Below, piece by piece: positions 55,762 through 64,000 of a stretch of DNA of 64,000 bases. A model generated the notes under the pieces. That model did not search any database. It saw nothing but the letters and a program-made list of their open reading frames with translations, and was not told the DNA's origin. The position numbers and the translations under genes are program-made. Within the stretch, counting starts at the first letter, position 1. Each line of letters begins with the position of its first letter. Origin of the DNA: Moesziomyces globuligerus. Lineage: Eukaryota > Basidiomycota > Ustilaginomycetes > Ustilaginales > Ustilaginaceae. The stretch lies in assembly GCA_030849465.1 (NCBI GenBank), contig JARVLF010000009.1, forward strand, positions 248,001 to 312,000, read 5' to 3'.

Positions 55762-57780
55762 TCACAGCGAGGTGACGGTGGCTGTCGCGTTCCACATCTG
55801 GCCGGCGGCGATGAGCTTTCGGACGGCCTCTTCGCAAAAGATGACGCCCATCTTGGTCGAGCAGATGCCAGCGGGTCCGCCCTGATCGCCACCGCCCGAC
55901 CTCGACTTTCGATCGCCGACGCGCCACCAACCCACCAAGCTCGAGGTGTTCTTGGCGGGAGCGACGAGCGATTCGCGTTGCTCCTGCGCCCAGCCGTCTA
56001 CATCCGCATGCAGCCTCCAGAAGCTCGAGAGGACCGCGGTAGGACGCCTAGCCAGCAGCGTCGCGTACTCGGAGCTCGAGTTGGTGAGACGCGCATAGTT
56101 GGGACTCAACCGGCCGAGGTTGGCATCCAGCCGTTCGAGCCAGGACGACATGAGCAGTCGAGGGTTGGAACCTCCAGCGCCGTAGATGCGCCATCCTCCA
56201 CCTGCCAGGTCGTTCTTGCGTGCCGAGCGGCCACGTTCACCGGGAGCGAGGATGCGATCCACGACCGATTTGCCGTGCAGCATGCCAATGATCCGAGTGA
56301 CGCCGATCGGCTCAAGCAGAGCGGGAAGCAGGTCGTAGAACAGCGAGCCAAAGGCACCGTGGCGCCGAGCGAGGTAGCCGGCGCGTGCACCCGAGCCGGG
56401 CGAGACCTTGTCCGTGTACCACGAAGCCGGAGTCTCTGCATCGATGTGGAGGAAGGAATGGACGAGGTGCGGATGCTGAACGGCAAAGTCTTGGGCAAAG
56501 AGATGGCCGTAGCCGGTGGATACGAGCATGAACTTGCCGAGAGTCTCGCCATCGCCCTTCTTCTTCTTGTTGTTGCGCTGGAGGATGCCGTCGTGGCTGG
56601 CACCGCCATGAGGGTCGACCTGTCCCGAGTTCTGCAGCGCGTGGTAGAGGGCTTCGGTCTGCAGGCGGACCGAGGTTGGCTGGTAGACAAAGTCGGAGTG
56701 TCCGTAGCCGATGCGGTCCCAGAAGCAGACGCGGGTGAGGGCGAGATGGCCGTCGTCGCCGCCGCCAATGTGCGAGGCGGATCTGGCGACCATCTCGCGG
56801 AGGAACTGAGCGGCGATGACGCCCGAGACGCCGCGTTCGGACATGACGAGAGCGGTGGGTGTGACGGCCGAGGTGTTGTGGGACTTGAGCGCGCCGGGCT
56901 GGGAGGGAGCATCCTCGCAGGCGAGATGGAGGCGGAAGGAGACGGGGTAGGGATTGACGTCGGCCGGATCTTGAGGATAGACGGGCTGCTTTGTGAGCGA
57001 GGTGGGATGGACGAGGGTGAGGTTTCCGAGGGGTCTGAAGCGCGAGTCGGCGGCGTCGAGGACGAGGTCGAAGGTGACGAGGGCCGAGGCGAGAGCGATG
57101 GTGAGGCAGCCAAAGATGGCCCAGAGGAGCTTGAAGCGTCGGGACCACTTTGCCTGAGCACGGGCGAGAGGGACCTCGGTGACGATGGGCGCGCCGACGT
57201 CTGGGTTGAGGGTGAAGGGGATCTTCTGCTTCTGCAAGTGGTAGGAGGAGAGCAAGGCCCAGAGGGTGGACAAGAGGCAGAGACCGGCGGAGAGGAAGCC
57301 GAGGTAGGAGTGGGTGATGCGGAATTCGGGGACGGCGGCGAGGAGGATGCCATCTGCGATGGTGAAGCAGAGGACAAAGAGGTGGAAGATGTTTGTGGAG
57401 TGGGAAGCGAGCTCGAAGAAGAGGAGGCCGGGCGCGAGCATGGAGAGGGAGATGATGCAGAACCACAAAGGGAGGAGGGCAGGAGAGCGATGAGGTGGCA
57501 GGAGGAGGGGGATGGGTTCGAAGTAGTTGATGGCGAGAAGGATGAGGAGGACGGTCACGGGGAGGAGGAGGAGGACGCCGGTAGCAAAGTAGAAGCGGAG
57601 GAAAAAGGTGAGGTAGGGCGATCTCCTGTGCGGGCGGGTTGCAGGCGGTGGTGCGGGCTGCTGGACGGGGATGGAGCGATAGTCGGGGCTCTGTGAGGAG
57701 GCGTCCGGGAGCAGCGGCTGGCGCTCGTCGTCACGCGCTCGATCTGCGGCCGACGAGGCTGCAGCGGCCTTGGGAGCCAT
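55762..57780 (-). CDS. Multi-pass membrane protein with alpha/beta-hydrolase fold, probable pseudoenzyme
   Basis: The start at 57780 gives 672 residues. The first half has an acidic, Pro-rich cytosolic start and about seven hydrophobic helices (from about 58 to 265). It resembles the fungal membrane family labelled DUF2417, in which such a region precedes a hydrolase domain. The second half carries an alpha/beta-hydrolase pattern: FWDRIGYGHSD (as in YDRxGxGxSD) and a strand-turn-helix at FMLVSTGYGHLFAQDF. At that turn the usual GHSxGG is replaced by STGYGH, so Gly occupies the place of the nucleophile Ser. I infer a membrane-bound, possibly inactive hydrolase. Fungal relatives have been described as mitochondrial membrane proteins; location here is unknown. 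No intron is needed. Confidence 0.8.
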   Translation of the reverse strand: MAPKAAAASSAADRARDDERQPLLPDASSQSPDYRSIPVQQPAPPPATRPHRRSPYLTFFLRFYFATGVLLLLPVTVLLILLAINYFEPIPLLLPPHRSPALLPLWFCIISLSMLAPGLLFFELASHSTNIFHLFVLCFTIADGILLAAVPEFRITHSYLGFLSAGLCLLSTLWALLSSYHLQKQKIPFTLNPDVGAPIVTEVPLARAQAKWSRRFKLLWAIFGCLTIALASALVTFDLVLDAADSRFRPLGNLTLVHPTSLTKQPVYPQDPADVNPYPVSFRLHLACEDAPSQPGALKSHNTSAVTPTALVMSERGVSGVIAAQFLREMVARSASHIGGGDDGHLALTRVCFWDRIGYGHSDFVYQPTSVRLQTEALYHALQNSGQVDPHGGASHDGILQRNNKKKKGDGETLGKFMLVSTGYGHLFAQDFAVQHPHLVHSFLHIDAETPASWYTDKVSPGSGARAGYLARRHGAFGSLFYDLLPALLEPIGVTRIIGMLHGKSVVDRILAPGERGRSARKNDLAGGGWRIYGAGGSNPRLLMSSWLERLDANLGRLSPNYARLTNSSSEYATLLARRPTAVLSSFWRLHADVDGWAQEQRESLVAPAKNTSSLVGWWRVGDRKSRSGGGDQGGPAGICSTKMGVIFCEEAVRKLIAAGQMWNATATVTSL

Positions 57781-58675
57781 GATGGCGGGATGAGGGCGAA
57801 GGTCGGAAGGCTCGATGGACTCTTGGCTTATGCAGTGGGTCTGGTCGCTGCGAGGAGTATTGTGGAGATGATGGGGGCGATGGTGGTGAGGAGGGATGGC
57901 CAAGCGATGGCTCCGTGCGCCGACTTGTGTGGGGGAAAGCGGGAAGCGGGCGATCCGCAGGCGGATGACGCCAACTGGCCGCTTGTGGTGATATGCATTC
58001 ATTGCATTCCATCCTGAAATAAATCCAAAGTGGAGGCGAGCATCGGTGCATGCCCACTTGCATCGGAATCGCCGCGTCCTCGACGCCTTGGAACCCTTGG
58101 AACCCTTGGCGCCCCGGCTGGGCGCCTCGGCTGGGCGCGATCTGGTGCCCGATATCCGTCGCATCGCGCTTGCGATTGACGCGCCTCGTGCGCCTATTCG
58201 GAGAAATGAGCTCGGATGGTCGAGTGGGAGCGGCGGTGGTACAAACCAGGATTGGCTGCTGACTAGCGTGGACACCGAGCGGGCCCCAGCGCTGTGCGTG
58301 TGCAGTGCATGCATTGCACCAAAAGTTGCAAAAGTGTTGGACACACCTCAGCCTTGCACTCGACACTTTTGCCAAGCCAACCGCTCCACAGCCTCCTCAC
58401 CACCGCACTCCATCTAGCCATCGTCTCGTTCCGCATCATCAAAGTCCACGACCAGCCGCATCCCACCACCTGCTGCCTTTGCTACTGCCCGCAACCAGCT
58501 GCGCCCACCGCGCTCGTCCAACTTCGCCTGCGCTTCTCCCAACCACCTCCCCGCACCTCCTCCTCCTCACCTCGCGCACATGACGGCGTAGGCTCAGCCA
58601 CCGCACCGCCCCCCTCCAATCCCCCTCGACCTTGCCGCTCGTCGGTCTCGTCGCCAAACGGGCTGCGCCTCCATC
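57781..58675. other. Intergenic, divergent promoter region
   Basis: It holds a nine-base repeat TTGGAACCC twice plus a variant (58088-58114), followed by a GGCTGGGCGC direct repeat, and a CT-rich leader before the transporter start. No gene seen. Confidence 0.5.
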
Positions 58676-60100
58676 ATGGCCAGCCCCATCTTCGGCATGA
58701 GCCTCAAGCAGGTCTCCCTCGCCGTCCTCACCCTACAGAACACTGCTCTCGGCGTCGTCATGCACCACAGCCGCGTATCCGCTCCCATAGGCAAGGCCTA
58801 CTTCTTCCCCACCGCCGTCCTCCTCACTGAATTCCTCAAATGCGCCATCTCCTTTCTCATCGCTGCCATTTCCATTCGTCCCCCCAACGCCTCTTTGCCC
58901 CTCCCCTCCGTCTCCCAGACGAGGTCAAGTCGTACCTCCTCTGATAAGCACACCGCCCACTCTCGCCTCCTCTCTTCTCCTGCCTCCTCCTCCGCACCAA
59001 CATCGCACGATGATCACCTCTCAAAACTACAGCTCGTCATCCACGAGGTCACCGCACAAGACTACTGGAAGCTTTCCATCCCCGCCTTCCTCTATGTCCT
59101 CCAGAACAACCTCCAATACGTCGCTGTGTCCAACCTAGAACCGCCCATCTTCATTTGCGCCTACCAGATGAAGATCCTCACCACCGCCTTCTTCAGCATC
59201 GTCCTTCTCCGCAAAAAGATCGGCATGTGGCAGTGGCTCTCCCTCGCCATGCTCGCCATCGGCGTCGCCGTCGTACAGATACAGAGCAAGTCCGTCTCCG
59301 GTCTCGTCCCTTTCGAGGTTCGCACCCACGGCTACGGACACGTGTCCGCCGGCCCCGTCGCAGACCTGCCCCCGCCACCGCCTCCGCCTCCTTTCGATTC
59401 ACATCGAGCCCCACCCCCAGAGCGCCTCCCCAGCCTCGGCTCCTTCCTCTCAGGCTCCGGCACAAAGGACTACGATCGCCTCCCGCCTTCCTCCCCCTCC
59501 TTCGACGGCAATCGTATCTCCATGAGCATGGAGGAGAGCGCCAAGGCCGACAAGCCCATGCAGCCCATACAAGGCTTCCTCGCCGTCATCGCCGCATGCT
59601 TCACCTCGGGTCTCGCAGGCGTCTACTTTGAAATGGTCCTCAAGACCTCGTCCGCCAATCTGTGGACAAGAAACGTCCAGCTTTCTGCCTGGTCCATCAT
59701 CCCAGCCGCGCTGCCCGTCCTTCTAGAGATGGTCCGCCACGGCCCAGCCGCCCCCTTTCTCCACTTCGGCGCCAGCGCTTGGGCCACCGTCGTGCTCCAG
59801 GTCACCGGTGGCCTCGCGGTCGCCATGGTCATCAAGCATGCGGACAACATCTTGAAAGGCTTCGCCGTCAGCTTCAGCATCATCCTCAGCTTTGGCGTCA
59901 GCGTGCTTTTCTTTCACTTCCCCTTCACAGCCCCGCTCGCTGTAGGCGTCACCCTCGTCATTTTCAGTACCCTCTCATACTCACGAGGCTCAGTCTCCGG
60001 CTTCAAGAACACCGCAACCGGCTGGGGCGCCCTCGCCGGCGCGGCTCCCTCCTCGTCCGCTTCGACGCTGCGTGACAAAGCCAGATTGCTCAGAGATTGA
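58676..60100 (+). CDS. Golgi nucleotide-sugar transporter, SLC35A type
   Basis: The family exchanges a UDP-sugar (galactose or GlcNAc) for UMP across Golgi or ER membranes. The 474 residues have about ten hydrophobic helices. Family blocks are LTLQNTALGVVMHHSR (about 18-33), VLQNNLQYVAVSNLEPPIF (about 141-159) with YQMKILTTAFFSI after it, LAGVYFEMVLK (about 317-327) and a final GFAVSFSIILSFGVS. This fits Gms1/SLC35A2-like UDP-galactose or SLC35A3-like UDP-GlcNAc transporters. Cytosolic loops are enlarged: about 35 Ser/Thr-rich residues near 78-112 and about 85 Pro/Ser-rich residues near 208-293, both absent from short relatives. The substrate is not decidable by eye. No intron is needed. Confidence 0.92.
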   Translation: MASPIFGMSLKQVSLAVLTLQNTALGVVMHHSRVSAPIGKAYFFPTAVLLTEFLKCAISFLIAAISIRPPNASLPLPSVSQTRSSRTSSDKHTAHSRLLSSPASSSAPTSHDDHLSKLQLVIHEVTAQDYWKLSIPAFLYVLQNNLQYVAVSNLEPPIFICAYQMKILTTAFFSIVLLRKKIGMWQWLSLAMLAIGVAVVQIQSKSVSGLVPFEVRTHGYGHVSAGPVADLPPPPPPPPFDSHRAPPPERLPSLGSFLSGSGTKDYDRLPPSSPSFDGNRISMSMEESAKADKPMQPIQGFLAVIAACFTSGLAGVYFEMVLKTSSANLWTRNVQLSAWSIIPAALPVLLEMVRHGPAAPFLHFGASAWATVVLQVTGGLAVAMVIKHADNILKGFAVSFSIILSFGVSVLFFHFPFTAPLAVGVTLVIFSTLSYSRGSVSGFKNTATGWGALAGAAPSSSASTLRDKARLLRD

Positions 60101-60351
60101 TCGTGCCATCGCAATATCATACCATGCATGAACCTGCCGAAAGGCCAACGAGGAATCACGTGTTCCCTCCCGCCCGCGTCCCCCAGAATGAACAGACATC
60201 GGCTTCCGTGCTCCAGTCATGATTCCGGAGATGGCGGACGCAGACTGACTCACAGCAAGAGGCTCGTGATTCTCAACTGAATCGCGGCCACATTGAGCTC
60301 ACAAGACAAGACACATCTGATTGGCAATGGGAGGCTATCGCGTGGACAGGA

Positions 60352-61323
60352 TCAGAAGAGGTCCGCTGCCTTGACTTTGTGCTGGTCTCGGCCGTCTTCG
60401 ACCGATTGAGGCATGTTCTGTCCACCCACCGGCGGAGGATAGGTCGGCGCTGCTGCTTGCCTGGACCCGGGCGGGGGAGCGCCAAATCCGGGCGATGGTT
60501 GCACGGGAGGTGGCCTTGCAAAATTGGGCGGAGGCACTGCGAAGTTCGTTGGAAGAGCTGGCGGTGGAACCGAATAGGGCCCTGCCGGGCCAAAGCCGGA
60601 CAGCGGTGCTGCGCCCAGTCCAGGCATGGGCGCCTTGCCGCTCATCAAGGCCTTGTGCGCCTCTAGTTGGATGCGTAGCTGCTCCTTCGTCAGCACGAGT
60701 TTCTCGATCCTGGGCCTTTTGTTCTGCACCGGTACACCGCCATCGGCTCTTTGTGCTGCTCGCCTCTCCTTCCATTCGGCTAGATCGTTGTCAGGTATAC
60801 CCGCCATGCCGTAGATCTCGATCTCGAATGAGTCGCGCCCGGGCAGAGTGTTCTCGATTCTGTAAAACGAACGCGCAGAAGGGCAGCCGCAGAGACCGGC
60901 GATTGTCAATATTGACTCAAGACCGTAGTCGGTGAGTGAATCCGCTCTGCTTACTTGTCTGGCTCGGCCTTGTGTACTTGAGTGAGATGCACCGCAAGGC
61001 CGCCCGCGGTATTCAGCCGTCTAGGACATTGTGGGCAGCGGTAGTGTTTCGACTTTTGATGTTGAAGTAGAACTGTGTTGGGCGACAGTGCAAGACTCGG
61101 TGTCAATTTGTAGCCCTATCGCTGCAGCGGGCACGGTACCTTCGCCAGACTTGGAGATCGCTTACCTTTCTCATCCTCGAACTCGCGGCTGCAGTGACGT
61201 GAGAAGACGATTGGAAGGTCAGCAGACGGGTCGTGTGTTCTGGCTTGATAAGGCTTGAGCGACGTACTCGCAATACCAGCACCACGCTTCCAGCTGTGGC
61301 GCTTTCCTCTTCTTGCGCGCCAT
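60352..61323 (-). CDS. BuGZ/ZNF207-type C2H2 zinc-finger protein, four exons
   Basis: Exons are 61268-61323, 61166-61188 (23 bp), 60955-61072 and 60352-60859, with GT-AG introns of 79, 93 and 95 bp; the joined frame gives 234 residues. The first 60 residues match animal ZNF207 closely: a basic start, WCWYC, and two C2H2 fingers (Cys15, Cys18, His31, His36; Cys39, Cys42, His55, His60). The block NTLPGRDSFEIEIYGMAGIP follows, again as in ZNF207. The rest is Pro/Ala/Gly-rich, as in BuGZ, which forms condensates, binds microtubules and Bub3 and aids splicing and kinetochore function. I see no clear GLEBS motif for Bub3 binding in this short tail. The internal homology fixes all three introns. Confidence 0.92.
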
Positions 61324-62285
61324 CGATGCAGAGACGGGAAGCTGTAGTCGGCTGGCGGTCAAGGTTGCTGTTGGTTGGAAGGAAGGGTCGGCTCAGCCAG
61401 AAGAGGCGAGGTGCCGTTGACAAACTCCACTTGGAATTCGCGCTTAGACCCTGAGTCCGCAGGGCGCGTCTCGTCATCTTGACTAATCCAGATCTCCGCC
61501 TCTGCAAGCTCGAGGACATTTCTTCATGCTCATCCGCCGACTTGGACTGCAGTCATGCCGAGCTTCTCAGTGCATTCAACCTGGGCGGCTACCAGGGACA
61601 AGCTGCATGACACATGACTGGCCACCCTGCCGGGTAGTCAGGCTGAGACGCAGACCCCTGACCCCGACGCAGTCTCAAGGTGGCGAGAAGCAGCGATTCA
61701 GCAGCCACCTTATGTGGCTAGAAATTATCAGCCCCTCAGCAATCAGCCGTTCCGGAGCGGCTAATTGATTTGTTTGATCGTGAACATCAGCCATTCTGAG
61801 TCGTGATGCAAGTGGCTGCTCGTCGTCAAACGATATGATCAAAAAGTATATTGGTTGGTAATAACTGCCTCACCCATCATGCATAGCACTGGCTTCTCAT
61901 AGCGGATACTCTCGACAAAGTTGGGTCAAGCACTCATCGTCCCCCAGGATTAGAGAGCCGAGTCGATTTGATCACGATTATAGCAGTATGACTGGGTACC
62001 ATGGTGGGAGCCAAGAGCTTCTGTATGCTTCCGAAGAGTATCTTTGAGAGGACCTCCGGCAGTCATTTCACAACTTGATTCAGGAGGACTGCGACACAAA
62101 TTACAATCATGACTTGTTCTTCATTTATGGTCGGATATTATCGATCCCATCCGAGCACGCTTGAGAAGCTTTCCAGCCGTGCAGAATGCATGATAAGCAT
62201 TAGGAGCTTGCGGCAACAAATTGGTTTTACTCACACCAGGAAAGGACGCAAGGTGCGTTCGCCAAGTCACACCTTATCCATCTCT

Positions 62286-62328
62286 GCAGAGCCACTTGTG
62301 GTTCAGAAAACTACTACAGTGGCTCTGC
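62286..62328. repeat. Short inverted repeat (hairpin) with AGCCAC arms
   Basis: An 11-bp perfect inverted repeat, GCAGAGCCACT (62286-62296) and its complement (62318-62328), with a 21-base spacer. It uses the same AGCCAC core as the elements to its right. Confidence 0.7.
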
Positions 62329-62560
62329 GGAACTGCTTCTCGAATCCGATTCGATAACATCATACATCAATGCTGATGCATTTTTGATTCGAAACAGTCA
62401 GATTCTGGCTAAAGAGCAAACACAGAATCTGTCTTATCATGTGAATTACTTTTGGGATCATAAATCTGACGCAATTCTACACCGCACTCATGATTTATCA
62501 GGCCACCATGCATTGGCCCAGATTGTTGAGACCTCAGAAAACGAAATATTGGCCAAACAA

Positions 62561-62802
62561 CATATATCCGAAGAAGCCACGGATGCGGTCGGGATGCGAG
62601 TGCGGGCGCGGTTGGAACGGATTGGGACGGTGTAGGTGGGCTGTAACGTCGCCCAAGCCACCCTCCAAGCCACCCGTAGTGGCTTGATATTCCAAGCCAC
62701 TGGAGTGTGCGTGGGTGGCTTGCAAGTGGCTTGGATCGTTAGCCACCCGTGGTGGCTTAGGGGGTGGCTTGGAAAACGTCACAACCCTATTTCCGGGATA
62801 GG
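62561..62802. mobile_element. MITE-like inverted-repeat element A
   Basis: The right end (62761-62802), read in reverse, matches the left end of element C at 32 of 42 positions without gaps. The inner arms start with TGTAACGT (62642) and TGTGACGT (reverse of about 62775-62782). The left end at 62561 (CATATATCCGAAG) is less certain. The interior is packed with AGCCACC and GGTGGCT. No coding sequence is present. Confidence 0.55.
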
Positions 62803-62849
62803 ATGGCCTAGCAAACTATGAGCTTGCCTTTTGTTTCTCCGGAATAAAT

Positions 62850-63407
62850 CATATCCTGAAGAAAGGCGGCGACCTGGCGAGGAGCAGCCACCCCGGATGG
62901 CTGATGGGTGGCTGATAATTACCAGCCACCAGCGGGGGGTGGCCGCTCTCCGCTAACCCATCCATCCGCAGCCCCTCCTTCCGCAGTCCAGCATCCGCAC
63001 CTCCTCCATCCGCTCTCCATCCATCAGCAGCCTATCCATCCGCACTCCAACCATCAGCAGCGCACAGTGAATAATCATGCTCCTGGAAAGCAAAGCGCTG
63101 AGATACCGGCCAAATAGCTCTGACATATAACCTCAATCGCGCTGAAGTGATGTCTAATACCTTCAAATTGCATACCTGTTGGGTAGCGGTTTTACGCGTG
63201 GCCCGGGTACGGTGTGTGTGTCGAGATGGAGGATGTGTCTGCAGGCCTCAGGTTCGAATTCAGGAGGCGTGTCAATTGTTTTCGAATCTTGGAAAGGAGG
63301 GGTGGCTGCTGCAGAGAAGCCACCCGCCTTAGCCACCCATCAGCCATCGCGCGTGGGTGGCTAATGGGTGGCTGGTCCTTCGCCACCTCGCCACTTTTCA
63401 GGATATG
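62850..63407. mobile_element. MITE-like inverted-repeat element B
   Basis: Ends are an exact 11-bp inverted repeat (CATATCCTGAA at 62850-62860 and its complement at 63397-63407). Inside them an 18-bp exact inverted repeat (62896-62913 with 63331-63348) and further AGCCACC-rich similarity extend the arms to roughly 60-110 bp. The centre contains the ATCCGCA-type tandem repeats (62959-63062). No coding sequence is seen. Confidence 0.6.
62959..63062. repeat. Degenerate tandem repeats of CCATCCGCA / CCATCAGCAGC
   Basis: About eight loosely periodic copies of an ATCCGCA or ATCAGCAGC word in element B. Units differ in length and sequence. Confidence 0.7.
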
Positions 63408-63643
63408 AGTGAGTGAGTCGATGTGAGGACGTGCAAAGTTGGGCCATGTCGTGCATGAGGGGCAGGACGCCTTAGGGAAATTAATTGGTCTAGTGACCGT
63501 TGGGTTGGAAAACTCATGACTGACATTTCTCTCGTCAATTCTCAAAAAAATGATGGTCAAGCCAGCAAACGCAAATCTATCTAGGATCATCCTGCATTAT
63601 TATTCACCTATTGTTGCTGCGGACGAAAATAACCCTAAGGAGG

Positions 63644-63790
63644 CATATCGCGAAAAACGGCTTGTAACATTTTTCAAACCACCCCCTAAGCCACTCACCC
63701 CCAGTGGCTTAATTTGGAAGCCACTACTAAGCCACCCGTAGTGGTTTGCAAGTGGCTTGGCCCATGTTACACTCCGTTTTTCGCGATATG
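63644..63790. mobile_element. MITE-like inverted-repeat element C
   Basis: The cleanest element: 27-bp terminal inverted repeats (63644-63670 and 63764-63790) match at 25 of 27 positions. The outer ends begin CATATCGCG. AGG directly precedes the left end and directly follows the right end, a possible 3-bp target-site duplication. The 93-bp interior carries AGCCAC/GTGGCT words and shares AAGCCACCCGTAGTGG with element A. Confidence 0.7.
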
Positions 63791-64000
63791 AGGTGGCTTA
63801 GCGAAGCAATTTTCGACCATTTTTGACATATATAGCAGTGCCAAAAATTTAGAAATCATGACTGATCATGTTTGCTGAACATATCAAGTGCATGTATGTT
63901 CAAAAAGCCTAATTGAGTCTGCCAAAAGATCCAAGTAAAAATTCGTAAGTGTGGCCATGTACGTCAAAAAGCTCCGAAAATAAAGAACTACCGAAAGGTG

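Larger units (their letters stand above)
61324..64000. other. Gene-free, AT-richer region with inverted-repeat elements
   Basis: No frame longer than about 130 codons and none with a recognisable domain. From about 61.76 kb the base composition is visibly more AT-rich than the rest of the window. It holds about 29 copies (hand count) of AGCCAC or GTGGCT, most between 62570 and 63800, and three inverted-repeat elements listed separately. It may be a transposon graveyard, a pericentric or subtelomeric segment, or an isochore-like block. Confidence 0.6.

Noticed and set aside
57465..57473. A fifth exact ACAAAGGGA
   Set aside because: It lies inside the coding region of the hydrolase-like gene, alone, where one chance copy is expected.
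63250..63262. GGTTCGAATTC resembling a tRNA T-loop
   Set aside because: No matching acceptor stem, D-loop or anticodon arm could be built around it.
62757..63637. TTAGGG/CCCTAA words as evidence of a telomere
   Set aside because: Only single units in different orientations; a telomere would show long tandem arrays.
62561..63790. The repeated AGCCACC words as a CRISPR array
   Set aside because: Eukaryotic context, irregular spacing, both orientations, no constant repeat-spacer pattern.

Overview
The window looks like nuclear DNA of a smut-type basidiomycete (Ustilaginomycetes, near Ustilago, Sporisorium or Moesziomyces). The reasons are eukaryotic housekeeping genes, GC-rich mostly intronless genes, short introns of about 80-165 bp, serine/alanine/glutamine-rich tails, and four exact copies of ACAAAGGGA, the Prf1 pheromone response element known from Ustilago maydis, in one promoter. 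The species is not determined. I support 27 protein genes, one of them cut by the left edge. I found no rRNA, tRNA or CRISPR array.

Layout. 0-12 kb: start of a secreted protein (cut), a Lys/Asp/Glu-rich membrane protein, methylenetetrahydrofolate reductase, a phospholipase D-like protein, and ORC1. 12-22 kb: a mitochondrial PDH/BCKDH-type kinase, two divergent GPR1/FUN34/YaaH (acetate transporter family) genes, an aromatic amino acid decarboxylase-like gene, and a NIPSNAP gene. 22-37 kb: a Pil1/Lsp1 eisosome protein with a very long tail, PRPP synthetase, CPD photolyase, a membrane-anchored GH17 glucanase and an MFS sugar transporter. 36-49 kb: OTU1 deubiquitinase, a secreted carboxylesterase behind the PRE cluster, inorganic pyrophosphatase, the rRNA methyltransferase RCM1/NSUN5, a polyglutamine protein, and CCT3. 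49-61 kb: ALG9, SPC2, an eIF4B-like protein, a membrane protein with a hydrolase fold that seems to lack its nucleophile, a nucleotide-sugar transporter, and a four-exon BuGZ/ZNF207 homologue. 61.3-64 kb: no gene; visibly AT-richer DNA with a cluster of inverted-repeat, MITE-like elements full of AGCCAC/GTGGCT.

How the genes relate. Most are independent housekeeping genes, as is normal for a fungal chromosome. Loose themes are the secretory pathway and glycosylation (SPC2, ALG9, nucleotide-sugar transporter, GH17), one-carbon and nucleotide supply (MTHFR, PRPP synthetase), and mitochondria (kinase, NIPSNAP). Photolyase and pyrophosphatase share an unusual layout: a poor-context upstream ATG opens an Arg-rich leader without acidic residues ahead of a good-context internal ATG. 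This suggests dual organelle targeting by leaky scanning.

The most notable observations are the PRE cluster in front of the secreted esterase, the inverted-repeat family at the right end, the two leaky-scanning gene architectures, and the apparent pseudo-hydrolase. All were read by eye. Gene ends and splice sites are predictions from reading frame and consensus signals.
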